DNA of 5,367 nucleotides, taken from assembly GCA_028696755.1 (NCBI GenBank), contig JAQVGK010000269.1, positions 1 through 5,367 on the forward strand. The letters are read 5' to 3'. Shown here piece by piece: positions 1 to 5,367 of the stretch. Source of the stretch: Bacteroidales bacterium (GTDB lineage: Bacteria; Bacteroidota; Bacteroidia; Bacteroidales; ML635J-15). Position numbers and translations under genes: made by a program. How positions within the stretch are numbered: the first letter of the stretch is position 1; every line of letters starts with the position of its first letter. The notes under the pieces were generated by a model. The model was not told where the DNA came from. It did no database searches and was given only the letters and a program-made list of their open reading frames with translations.

Positions 1-88
1 CGTTAGGTTCGATTGCAAATATTGCATCGTTGAGTTCCACCTGTCTTCCGGTTTCCTCTCCTGATTTATTATATACTGATACTTTCAT
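1..88 (-). CDS. rplD: 50S ribosomal protein L4, N-terminal fragment (runs off left edge)
   Basis: This is the beginning of the gene for large-subunit protein L4, which binds 23S rRNA early in assembly and lines the peptide exit tunnel. Only 29 codons are inside the window; they begin [14 protein letters not shown] and continue to AIFAIEPN, matching the usual L4 N-terminus (a short beta strand, then a residue run ending in the loop region). The start ATG at 88-86 shares one base with the TAA stop of rplC (TAATG), so translation is probably coupled to L3. Order L3 then L4 is the standard S10-operon order, which supports the call despite the short fragment. In E. coli L4 also represses its own operon; whether that happens here cannot be judged. 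The tunnel loop and C-terminus lie outside the window. Confidence 0.93.
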   Translation of the reverse strand, partial: MKVSVYNKSGEETGRQVELNDAIFAIEPN

Positions 89-729
89 TATCTTTCAATG
101 ATTACATATGAACCTTTTGACCCTGGAATAGAACCTTTAATTAATACGAGGTTACTTTCAGGTATCACTTTCAATACTCTCAGACTGATCATTTTAACTC
201 TGTCGCCCCCTGTACGTCCACCCATACGCATTCCTTTGAATACTCTTGATGGCCATGAAGATGCGCCCAATGATCCAGGTGCTCTTAAACGATTGTGCTG
301 ACCGTGGGTAGCATCGTTTACACCCGAGAAACCATGTCTCTTTACTACACCCTGGAATCCTTTTCCTTTTGAGATTCCAATTACATCACAAAATTCACCT
401 TCAACAAAAATGTCAACGGTAATTTTATCACCAACTTCAACTTCGCCGAATTCTTCACCTTTTTTAATCTTTCCAAACTCTTTGAATTCAACAAGTTTTC
501 TTTTTGGTGTTGTGCCGGCCTTTGCAAAATGGCCTTTCAACGCTTTGGTCGTATGCTTTTCCTTCTTTTCATCGAGAGCCAGCTGCACTGCTTCGTAACC
601 ATCTTTTTCCAAATTACGGATTTGGGTTACTACGCAAGGCCCTGCTTCAACTACAGTGCATGGAATGTTTTTTCCCTCAACACTGTAAATGGAAGTCATA
701 CCTACTTTTTTACCAATAATTCCTTGCAT
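88..729 (-). CDS. rplC: 50S ribosomal protein L3
   Basis: L3 binds 23S rRNA, is one of the first proteins in 50S assembly, and reaches toward the peptidyl transferase centre with a long loop. The 213-residue product has the family's usual length. It starts [12 protein letters not shown], has the core [17 protein letters not shown] (118-134), the THGQHNR segment (141-147) and a conserved tail [14 protein letters not shown]. The loop reads [15 protein letters not shown] (152-166); E. coli has GSIGQNQTPG here, so the glutamine methylated by PrmB in E. coli is absent, which I believe is common in Bacteroidota. The ATG start is preceded by an AAGGA Shine-Dalgarno-like site. It lies 19 bp after rpsJ and overlaps rplD by one base. 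Identification is certain. Confidence 0.98.
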   Translation of the reverse strand: MQGIIGKKVGMTSIYSVEGKNIPCTVVEAGPCVVTQIRNLEKDGYEAVQLALDEKKEKHTTKALKGHFAKAGTTPKRKLVEFKEFGKIKKGEEFGEVEVGDKITVDIFVEGEFCDVIGISKGKGFQGVVKRHGFSGVNDATHGQHNRLRAPGSLGASSWPSRVFKGMRMGGRTGGDRVKMISLRVLKVIPESNLVLIKGSIPGSKGSYVIIER

Positions 730-735
730 TTTACT

Positions 736-740
736 TCCTT
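736..740 (-). promoter_or_regulatory. Shine-Dalgarno-like site of rplC
   Basis: On the minus strand the rpsJ-rplC gap reads AAAAAGGAAGTAAA before the ATG. AAGGA sits six bases upstream of the start, a good position for pairing with the 3' end of 16S rRNA. It is noteworthy because the other starts in this window (rpsL, rpsG, fusA, rpsJ and the plus-strand lipoprotein) show no comparable site, as expected for Bacteroidota. Function is inferred from sequence only. Confidence 0.5.
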
Positions 741-748
741 TTTAAAAT

Positions 749-1057
749 TTAACTTGCTTTAATTTCTACATCTACGCCACTTGGCAATTCTAATTTCATC
801 AGAGCATCAATCGTTTTCGAAGTCGTACTGTAAATATCGAGTAAACGTTTGTAAGAACTAAGTTCGAACTGTTCTCTCGATTTTTTATTTACGAATGTAG
901 AACGATTAACTGTAAAAATACGTTTGTGTGTTGGTAGTGGAATTGGTCCCCTAACAATAGCACCGGTAGTTTTTACGGTCTTAAGAATCTTCTCTGCTGA
1001 TTTGTCAACCAAATTGTGGTCGTAAGATTTCAGCTTAATTCTGATTTTTTGATTCAT
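749..1057 (-). CDS. rpsJ: 30S ribosomal protein S10
   Basis: S10 is a small-subunit head protein that binds 16S rRNA near the A site; in E. coli it also pairs with NusB as NusE in transcription antitermination. The product is 102 residues, the usual length. It opens [18 protein letters not shown], has the signature [17 protein letters not shown] (37-53) and then [10 protein letters not shown] (56-65) followed by KRLLDI, ending with GVDVEIKAS. The segment STFVNKK, where many bacteria have SPHVNKK, is the form I associate with Bacteroidota. The gene starts 12 bp after the fusA stop and no Shine-Dalgarno sequence is visible. Elsewhere rpsJ is the first gene of a separate S10 operon with a regulatory leader; here there is no room for one. 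Identification is certain. Confidence 0.98.
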   Translation of the reverse strand: MNQKIRIKLKSYDHNLVDKSAEKILKTVKTTGAIVRGPIPLPTHKRIFTVNRSTFVNKKSREQFELSSYKRLLDIYSTTSKTIDALMKLELPSGVDVEIKAS

Positions 1058-1069
1058 ACTATTCTATTA

Positions 1070-3175
1070 TTAAAAAATAAATTTTCTACTATTAATTAAT
1101 TCTTGTAATACATCAGCAGGTACTCTTTCGTAATGAGAAAATTCCATACTGAACATTGCTCGTCCCGAACTAAGCGTTCTTAGTGCCGTTACATAACCAA
1201 ATTGTTCGGCCATTGGAACCTTAGCTCTCAAAACACGGTGCAATCCTTTAGAATCCATTCCCTCTATAGTTGCACGGCGTCTGTTAAGGTCAGCACTAAT
1301 GTCTCCCAGATATTCTTCAGGAGTTACGATTTCGAGTTTCATTACCGGCTCCAGAATTGTGCTCTTAAGTTTTTTTGAAACCTCACTAAAACACATTCCT
1401 GCAGCAATCTGAAAAGCAAGCGAATCACTGTCAACATTATGATACGAACCATCAACAAGTTCAACTTTCATGCTGTGAACAGGATAACCTCCGATAGGTC
1501 CGTTATTCATCGCTTCACGGAATCCTTTTTCGGTTGCAGTAATAAATTCTTTTGGTAATTTACCACCGCTTATACTATTAATAAATAAAAGTCCGGAAAC
1601 TTCTTTGTCGTTAACCGTTCCGATATTAACCGTAATATCTGCGAAACGACCTTTGCCTCCGGTTTGTTTTTTAAATATGTAGTTGTAATTAAGTGTATCA
1701 AGAAATTCTTCTTTGTAATTAACCTGAGGCTTACCTTGATTTATTTTTAATCCAAACTCTCTAACTAAGCGATCTATTATAATCTCTAGGTGCAATTCAC
1801 CCATACCGCTTACCAAAGTCTGTCCAGACACTTCGTCGTATCTTATTGCAAATGTAGGATCTTCCTCTGCAAGTTTGTTTAATGCCTGAGTAAGTTTATC
1901 AATATCGGCCTGATATAAAGCTTCAACAGCTATTGAAATCACAGGCTCCGGGAATTGCATCTTATCGAGTACAATCGCTTTGTTCTCGTCACAAAGTGTA
2001 TCACCGGTTATCGCATCTTTTAATCCTACCACTGCACAAATATCTCCTGCTTCGATTTGCTCAACCTGATTTTGTTTGTTGGAATGCATCTGGAATATAC
2101 GAGTAACTCTCTCTTTTTTTCCAGTACGAACATTGTAAACCATGTCACCAGTTTTAATAGTTCCGCTGTACATTCTCACATAAGCAAGTTTTCCGACAAA
2201 TGAATTTGCGGCGATCTTAAAGCACATCGCAGCAAGTGGTCCATTTGGCTCAGCATGACGAACTAATAGCGCATCAGTTTTTGGATCATGTCCATTAATT
2301 GCTTCAACATCTAGTGGTGATGGTAGATAATCACAAACAGCATTTAACAGCAACTGAACGCCTTTATTTCTGAAAGCCGAACCACATAAAACAGGAACAT
2401 AATTACTGTTGATTACAAGTTTACGAAGAAGAGATTTAAACTCCGTAACCGATATCTTCGAGCGATCTTCGAAAAATCTCTCGAGCATAGAATCATCGGC
2501 TTCGATAACAGTTTCAATAAGTTTTTCGCGATATTCAAAAACCTCGTCAAGCATATCTTCGGGAATATCGGTCACAGTAAATTGTGCTCCAAGACTTTCA
2601 TCATTATCATCCCACACATAAGCTTTTTGCTCGATAAGATCTACCACACCAGTAAATTGATCTTCCTCACCAATAGGGAGCTGAACCACTAGCGGTTTTG
2701 CCCCTAGTTTTTCTTCAATTTGCTGAACAACTTTGATAAAATCGGCACCCGATCTATCCATCTTGTTTACAAAGGCCAATCTAGGCACATTATACCGATT
2801 TGCCTGATGCCAAACTGTTTCGCTCTGAGGCTCTACTCCACCTACTGCACAAAAAACAGCAATCGCTCCATCAAGAATTCTTAAGGAGCGTTCTACTTCA
2901 ACTGTAAAATCTACGTGTCCGGGAGTATCAATTAAGTTTATTTTAAACTTACTGTCATCCATCGTCCAGAAGGTTGTTGTAGCAGCAGAGGTTATCGTTA
3001 TTCCCCTCTCCTGCTCCTGAACCATCCAGTCCATCGTGGCTGTTCCCTCGTGCACTTCGCCAATCTTGTAGTTTATACCAGTATAATACAGAATGCGCTC
3101 ACTTGTTGTGGTTTTACCCGCATCAATATGAGCCATTATGCCTATATTTCTAGTATTTACAAGATTAACACTCAT
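1070..3175 (-). CDS. fusA: translation elongation factor G (EF-G)
   Basis: EF-G is the cytosolic GTPase that drives translocation of tRNA and mRNA on the ribosome and helps recycle it with RRF. The 701-residue product is full length. GTPase motifs are intact: P-loop AHIDAGKT (15-22), switch I RGITI (58-62 region), DTPGH (83-87), NKMD (137-140) and GSAF (265-268). Domain II follows from about 310, domain III includes [15 protein letters not shown] (456-470), and domain IV has the tip loop GGKGRFADI (506-514) and [13 protein letters not shown] (576-588) with the conserved translocation histidine H579. Domain V carries [12 protein letters not shown] (624-635) and [15 protein letters not shown]. 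Domain V differs from the commoner wording (GDVIGDLNRRRG), though key elements remain. The intact GTPase and tip histidine argue for the main EF-G, not a GTPase-deficient paralogue. It is 12 bp from both neighbours, with no Shine-Dalgarno site. Confidence 0.98.
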   Translation of the reverse strand: MSVNLVNTRNIGIMAHIDAGKTTTSERILYYTGINYKIGEVHEGTATMDWMVQEQERGITITSAATTTFWTMDDSKFKINLIDTPGHVDFTVEVERSLRILDGAIAVFCAVGGVEPQSETVWHQANRYNVPRLAFVNKMDRSGADFIKVVQQIEEKLGAKPLVVQLPIGEEDQFTGVVDLIEQKAYVWDDNDESLGAQFTVTDIPEDMLDEVFEYREKLIETVIEADDSMLERFFEDRSKISVTEFKSLLRKLVINSNYVPVLCGSAFRNKGVQLLLNAVCDYLPSPLDVEAINGHDPKTDALLVRHAEPNGPLAAMCFKIAANSFVGKLAYVRMYSGTIKTGDMVYNVRTGKKERVTRIFQMHSNKQNQVEQIEAGDICAVVGLKDAITGDTLCDENKAIVLDKMQFPEPVISIAVEALYQADIDKLTQALNKLAEEDPTFAIRYDEVSGQTLVSGMGELHLEIIIDRLVREFGLKINQGKPQVNYKEEFLDTLNYNYIFKKQTGGKGRFADITVNIGTVNDKEVSGLLFINSISGGKLPKEFITATEKGFREAMNNGPIGGYPVHSMKVELVDGSYHNVDSDSLAFQIAAGMCFSEVSKKLKSTILEPVMKLEIVTPEEYLGDISADLNRRRATIEGMDSKGLHRVLRAKVPMAEQFGYVTALRTLSSGRAMFSMEFSHYERVPADVLQELINSRKFIF

Positions 3176-3187
3176 GAATCGCTATTC

Positions 3188-3664
3188 TTAGAACTTGAAG
3201 TGAGAGAAAGCTTTGTTAGCTTCGGCCATTCTGTGAGTATCTTCTTTTTTCTTGAATGCAGCACCTTCGTTATTATAAGCAGCAATGATTTCGGCAGCTA
3301 ATTTTTCGGCCATTGAATGACCACTGCGTTTACGTGCGTATAACAACATCCATTTGTGACTTACAGAAATTTTTCTGTCAGCACGAATTTCTGTAGGAAC
3401 CTGGAAAGTAGCTCCACCAATACGGCGACTCTTAACCTCAACAGATGGAGTGATATTATCAAGAGCTTTTCTCCATATATCAAGAGGACTTTCTTCAGAA
3501 TCCTTCATCTTCTTGGCAACGAGATCCATAGTGTCGTAAAAAATCTTGAATGAAGTAGATTTTTTACCATCCCACATCATATCGTTTACAAAACGTGTTA
3601 CTCTAGAATCATTAAATTTTGGATCCGGTAATATCGTTCTTTTCTTTGGTTTGGATTTCCTCAT
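3188..3664 (-). CDS. rpsG: 30S ribosomal protein S7
   Basis: S7 is the primary 16S rRNA-binding protein that starts assembly of the 30S head and sits near the E site and mRNA exit. The 158-residue product matches the usual length of about 155-158. It begins [19 protein letters not shown], carries [19 protein letters not shown] (76-94, the family signature region that forms part of the beta hairpin and RNA-binding face), [19 protein letters not shown] (108-126), and ends with [20 protein letters not shown]. Start choice is supported by the conserved MRK opening and an A-rich stretch just before the ATG. It lies 23 bp after rpsL and 12 bp before fusA. In E. coli S7 represses the str operon through a structured rpsL-rpsG gap of about 100 bases; this gap is too short for a similar site. 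Confidence 0.98.
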   Translation of the reverse strand: MRKSKPKKRTILPDPKFNDSRVTRFVNDMMWDGKKSTSFKIFYDTMDLVAKKMKDSEESPLDIWRKALDNITPSVEVKSRRIGGATFQVPTEIRADRKISVSHKWMLLYARKRSGHSMAEKLAAEIIAAYNNEGAAFKKKEDTHRMAEANKAFSHFKF

Positions 3665-3687
3665 TTTATTTAAACTTTAATCATTTG

Positions 3688-4101
3688 TTATTTTTTCTTT
3701 CCTTTTGTTGGAGCTGCTGCTGCTGCACCTTTTTTAGGTCTCTTAGTTCCGTATTTCGAACGTCTCTGTCTGCGACCATCAACTCCTGCTGTATCCAATG
3801 CACCACGCACAATGTGATATCTAACACCTGGCAAGTCTTTTACCCTGCCACCGCGAACCATCACGATTGAGTGCTCTTGCAAATTATGACCTTCGCCCGG
3901 AATATAAGCATTCACTTCTTTTCCGTTTGTTAATCTTACTCTCGCTACTTTACGCATTGCCGAATTTGGTTTTTTCGGTGTGGTTGTATATACTCTGGTA
4001 CATACACCTCTGCGCTGCGGACATGAATCAAGTGCCGGTGATTTACTCTTGTCAATGGTTACCAGCCTACCTTTTCTTACTAATTGTTGTATTGTTGGCA
4101 T
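3688..4101 (-). CDS. rpsL: 30S ribosomal protein S12
   Basis: S12 sits at the decoding centre and governs accuracy of codon reading. The 137-residue product starts [12 protein letters not shown] and aligns without gaps to E. coli S12 through [13 protein letters not shown] (40-52) and [10 protein letters not shown] (69-78) to [18 protein letters not shown] (86-103). Lysines K43 and K88, whose substitution commonly gives streptomycin resistance, are both wild type, and D89, the aspartate modified by RimO, is present. After KYGTKRPKK the protein has an extra tail of about a dozen residues, [14 protein letters not shown]. coli S12 ends near residue 124. The tail is encoded partly by a GCA repeat. 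The gene is first in the operon, about 45 bases downstream of a Bacteroidota-type promoter, with an AT-rich leader and no well-spaced Shine-Dalgarno sequence. Confidence 0.98.
   Translation of the reverse strand: MPTIQQLVRKGRLVTIDKSKSPALDSCPQRRGVCTRVYTTTPKKPNSAMRKVARVRLTNGKEVNAYIPGEGHNLQEHSIVMVRGGRVKDLPGVRYHIVRGALDTAGVDGRRQRRSKYGTKRPKKGAAAAAPTKGKKK
3713..3726 (-). repeat. GCA trinucleotide repeat in the rpsL tail
   Basis: Four GCA codons followed by GCT (minus strand) encode the alanine run in the C-terminal tail of S12. On the plus strand this reads as GCTGCTGCTGCTGC. Such tracts can change length in whole codons by replication slippage, and the tail lies outside the conserved S12 fold, so length changes might be tolerated. 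No instability is shown by the sequence itself. Confidence 0.7.
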
Positions 4102-4146
4102 AAAACCTGTTAATTTTTAATTTCAACTACTTTATAAATTTTCGGA
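4102..4146 (-). other. rpsL 5' leader (predicted untranslated region)
   Basis: This is the predicted transcript leader between the -7 box and the rpsL start, roughly 42-45 bases, assuming initiation 5-7 bases past the -7 element. It is AT-rich and reads AACAGGTTTT just before the ATG; AGG there is only four bases from the start, too close for a normal Shine-Dalgarno site. I see no strong hairpin, terminator or known ribosomal-protein leader structure. The exact start site is an estimate. Confidence 0.5.
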
Positions 4147-4149
4147 CTG

Positions 4150-4180
4150 CAAAGGTAGATTATTTTTTTTTATTAACAAC
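4150..4180 (-). promoter_or_regulatory. promoter of the rpsL operon (Bacteroidota type)
   Basis: On the minus strand the element TACCTTTG (4157-4150) matches the Bacteroidota -7 consensus TAnnTTTG perfectly. Upstream, GTTG (4180-4177) supplies the -33 element, with TTG separated from the -7 box by 19 bases, the consensus spacing for the primary sigma factor of this phylum. The spacer is a nearly pure A/T run. Transcription would begin near 4143-4146, 42-45 bases before the rpsL ATG. It is the only good match facing left in the gap and no comparable site can fit in the short gaps between the operon genes, so it probably drives all six. The call rests on motif and position only. Confidence 0.8.
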
Positions 4181-4192
4181 ATTAGTGTTAAT
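4172..4192. repeat. inverted repeat ATTAACA-N7-TGTTAAT overlapping the rpsL -33 element
   Basis: The arms ATTAACA (4172-4178) and TGTTAAT (4186-4192) are perfect 7-bp inverted repeats around a 7-base centre. The left arm overlaps the -33 TTG of the rpsL promoter, where a dimeric regulator could interfere with or assist RNA polymerase. The arms are AT-rich, so a stable RNA hairpin is unlikely and the match could be partly compositional. Operator function is only a hypothesis. Confidence 0.4.
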
Positions 4193-4228
4193 TTTTTTTA
4201 TTAATTTCTGTTATCAACAGATTTTTAC

Positions 4229-4241
4229 ATTGTTAATAACT
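4229..4241 (+). repeat. 13-bp direct repeat, copy 1 (ATTGTTAATAACT)
   Basis: The thirteen bases ATTGTTAATAACT are repeated identically at 4309-4321, a centre-to-centre distance of exactly 80 bp. The flanking bases differ on both sides, so this is a short word repeat and not a duplicated segment. Confidence 0.7.
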
Positions 4242-4308
4242 TAAAATACCGCTAAAATCAATGCAATTTTTAAAGTTTTCTCAAATAAAATCTTTCATTT
4301 TTTTTCAA

Positions 4309-4321
4309 ATTGTTAATAACT
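4309..4321 (+). repeat. 13-bp direct repeat, copy 2 (ATTGTTAATAACT)
   Basis: This is the second identical copy of ATTGTTAATAACT. It is followed at once by TTATGCACT (4323-4331), which is one base from the relaxed DnaA-box form TTATNCACA. No function can be assigned from the sequence. Confidence 0.7.
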
Positions 4322-4386
4322 GTTATGCACTTATTATTCCCTAAAATATTTTTCCCTTCTTTTTGATGAATTTTTTTCAATTTTTA

Positions 4387-4415
4387 TTACCGAATTAAAT
4401 AAGGCATTATATTTG
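4387..4415 (+). promoter_or_regulatory. probable promoter of the lipoprotein gene
   Basis: TATATTTG (4408-4415) fits the Bacteroidota -7 consensus TAnnTTTG exactly and lies 31 bases before the predicted ATG, giving a leader of about 25 bases. There is no good TTTG/TTG -33 element at the expected distance; the closest is TTAC at 4387-4390 with a 17-base spacer. Thus it may be weak or need an activator, or the -7 match may be chance in AT-rich DNA. Confidence 0.5.
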
Positions 4416-4446
4416 TAAAAATTAACCGGACTAAATTCAAAATATT

Positions 4447-5367
4447 ATGAAAAATTATCTGTCTTTATTATTAATAGGTATAGCATCTTTGGGATTATTT
4501 TTAACATCGTGTGATCCTAATGGCCCTGATCCAAGTGATAGCATTGTCGAAATAACAGCAGACATAACTACTCCAACAGTTTGGACAGCCGACAAAGTTT
4601 ATGTAATTAAGAAATTTGACTTCTATGTTGAGGATCAACTAACAATTAATCCTGGAACAGTAGTAAAGTTTACTTCAACTGCAAAAACACTAACTTTATC
4701 AGGTAGTGGAAAGATTTTAGCAAACGGAACGGCAGATAAACCAATTATTTTTACTTCTTACTCTGATGACATTAACGGTGGCGACAGTAATGATGACGCT
4801 GGTGCAACATCTCCTTCAACTTTGGATTGGGGCGGAATAGATCTTAATGGAACAACTGGTTCTGAGTTTACATATTGCAAATTCTTTTATGGTGGATTTG
4901 GATCGGGTGCTACGCCAACTCTTAACCTCAGCGGCGAATCGCAGGCTAGCGTTAGAAATTGTACTTTTGCAAATAATGGTGGAGGGAAAAATGGAAATTA
5001 TTTTATCGGAGTGCTTCATGCAGACAATGCTACAAACGAAACTGTAATTCAAAATAATTCGTTTTACTCAAACACTTTACCATTAACCATTAATGCAGAG
5101 ATAAGTACCGATAACTCAAATTCATTTTCGTACGGAACTTTTACTAATACTTATAATGGGATTTATGTTTCTCGAAATATTGAAAATAATGTAACATGGG
5201 GCGAAGACGAAGTGGCCTATGTAATTACCTCGGATAATATGAATGTTGGCATTGGCAAAACTTTAACACTTGGCGACAATGTTGTGTTAAAATTTGTTGA
5301 AGGTTCTACACTTAATTTACTTTCGGGCGAAAGTTCTCTAGTAAATTACGATGGTACTGGAGTTTAT
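4447..5367 (+). CDS. secreted lipoprotein with parallel beta-helix-like repeats, N-terminal part (runs off right edge)
   Basis: I do not recognise a named gene. The open frame gives 307 residues with no stop before the window ends. Residues 1-22 form a lipoprotein signal: MKNY, a hydrophobic stretch, then lipobox LTSC with the acylated cysteine at C22. The linker DPNGPDPSD after the cysteine is acidic and proline-rich, and may act as a surface-export signal as known for some Bacteroidota lipoproteins. Residues 46-104 form a module starting WTADKVYVI with LTINPGTVVKF (65-75), an ILANGTADKPIIFTS run (90-104), then an Asp/Asn/Gly-rich loop ending DWGGI (127-131). Short rungs follow, FTYCKFF (141-147), VRNCTFANN (169-177), IQNNSFYSN (201-209), resembling parallel beta-helix repeats. 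A second module starts at W251 and mirrors the first. The start is fixed by the signal peptide and upstream promoter-like element. It is likely outer-membrane anchored; the ligand or enzymatic role is unknown. Confidence 0.85.
   Translation, partial: MKNYLSLLLIGIASLGLFLTSCDPNGPDPSDSIVEITADITTPTVWTADKVYVIKKFDFYVEDQLTINPGTVVKFTSTAKTLTLSGSGKILANGTADKPIIFTSYSDDINGGDSNDDAGATSPSTLDWGGIDLNGTTGSEFTYCKFFYGGFGSGATPTLNLSGESQASVRNCTFANNGGGKNGNYFIGVLHADNATNETVIQNNSFYSNTLPLTINAEISTDNSNSFSYGTFTNTYNGIYVSRNIENNVTWGEDEVAYVITSDNMNVGIGKTLTLGDNVVLKFVEGSTLNLLSGESSLVNYDGTGVY

Larger units (their letters stand above)
4170..4319. repeat. cluster of TTATYAACA nonamers in both orientations
   Basis: The ten-base word TTATTAACAA occurs at 4170-4179 on the plus strand and at 4239-4230 and 4319-4310 on the minus strand; a variant, TTATCAACAG, lies at 4211-4220 on the plus strand. 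All four share TTATYAACA. Around two of them the match extends to a 13-bp direct repeat (see separate entries). The words resemble the DnaA box TTATCCACA (one mismatch for the 4211 copy, two for the others), but no origin-type features accompany them. They could be protein-binding sites for a regulator or nucleoid protein, or an outcome of extreme AT content. Confidence 0.5.
4102..4446. other. divergent AT-rich intergenic region between rpsL and the lipoprotein gene
   Basis: This 345-bp stretch contains no plausible gene: neither strand has a reading frame with conserved protein content. It is mostly A and T, with several long T runs (for example 4163-4171 and 4193-4199). It holds the left-facing rpsL promoter, the right-facing promoter-like element, the TTATYAACA cluster, an 11-base repeat TGTTAATTTTT at 4108-4118 and 4186-4196, and a small palindrome AAAATATTTT (4343-4352) flanked by two TTCCCT words (4337-4342 and 4352-4357). 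The space between about 4242 and 4308 shows nothing recognisable. Confidence 0.8.

Noticed and set aside
98..762. Plus-strand open frames opposite rplC (about 98-301, 410-598, 504-719, 529-762)
   Set aside because: They lie antisense to a certain L3 gene, overlap each other in different frames, and show no recognisable protein features.
2409..2621. Plus-strand frame opposite fusA, serine-rich
   Set aside because: It is the complement of the EF-G coding sequence; the serine richness follows from the acidic codons on the other strand.
3176..3187. Imperfect palindrome filling the fusA-rpsG gap (GAATCGCTATTC)
   Set aside because: Only the outer four bases pair cleanly; it is too short to be a terminator or operator and the genes on both sides are clearly in one operon.
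3673..3687. Five-codon ATG-to-TAA mini-frame in the rpsL-rpsG gap (minus strand, ATGATTAAAGTTTAA)
   Set aside because: It is far too short to judge, has no ribosome-binding support, and such words are expected by chance in AT-rich gaps.
3050..4103. Plus-strand frames opposite fusA start, rpsG and rpsL (about 3050-3301, 3356-3553, 3619-3870, 3867-4103), one of them hydrophobic
   Set aside because: All are antisense to conserved ribosomal genes. The hydrophobic look of 3867-4103 comes from the complement of lysine/arginine-rich S12 codons.
4170..4331. Possible replication origin, from DnaA-box-like words (TTATCAACA, TTATTAACA, TTATGCACT) in AT-rich DNA
   Set aside because: No exact TTATCCACA box is present, mismatches affect key positions, and there is no dnaA, dnaN or similar neighbour. 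AT-rich composition makes near matches likely.
4343..4352. Palindrome AAAATATTTT flanked by TTCCCT words
   Set aside because: An A/T-only palindrome in AT-rich DNA is expected by chance, and the two TTCCCT copies are too short to carry weight.
4816..5052. Overlapping frames inside the lipoprotein gene on both strands (4816-5052 minus, 4847-5047 plus)
   Set aside because: The in-frame lipoprotein reading has a signal peptide, lipobox and coherent beta-helix repeats; these short frames do not.

Overview
The window looks like chromosomal DNA of a member of the Bacteroidota. Three lines point there: (1) the S10, S7 and L3 proteins carry wording typical of that phylum (for example S10 residues 52-60 RSTFVNKKS and L3 residues 154-160 GASSWPS); (2) str and S10 ribosomal operons are joined as rpsL-rpsG-fusA-rpsJ-rplC-rplD with no tuf gene between fusA and rpsJ; (3) promoters fit the phylum's TTG-N19-TAnnTTTG pattern, and most starts lack a Shine-Dalgarno sequence. 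DNA is AT-rich, especially between genes. A marine or gut Bacteroidales/Marinilabiliales-like host is possible but not provable here.

Positions 1-4101 (minus strand) hold the translation operon, read from right to left: rpsL (S12), rpsG (S7), fusA (EF-G), rpsJ (S10), rplC (L3) and the first 29 codons of rplD (L4), which runs off the left edge. Gaps are only 12-23 bp, and rplC and rplD overlap by one base (TAATG). One strong promoter (4150-4180) stands in front of rpsL and no internal promoter or terminator was seen, so the set is probably co-transcribed. The products build the 30S decoding centre and head (S12, S7, S10), the 50S subunit (L3, L4), and drive translocation (EF-G).

Positions 4102-4446 are a 345-bp, very AT-rich divergent intergenic region. 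It holds the rpsL promoter and a second, weaker promoter-like element facing right. It also holds a cluster of repeated 9-10-mers (TTATTAACAA / TTATCAACAG in both orientations), including a 13-bp direct repeat with copies exactly 80 bp apart and an inverted repeat that overlaps the rpsL -33 element.

Positions 4447-5367 (plus strand) hold the first 307 codons of an open-ended gene for a secreted lipoprotein with a right-handed parallel beta-helix-like architecture. It is probably cell-surface exposed and is functionally unrelated to the ribosomal operon.

Most of the window is conserved housekeeping sequence. I see no convincing novel biological system; the least explained items are the repeat cluster in the divergent region and the truncated lipoprotein.
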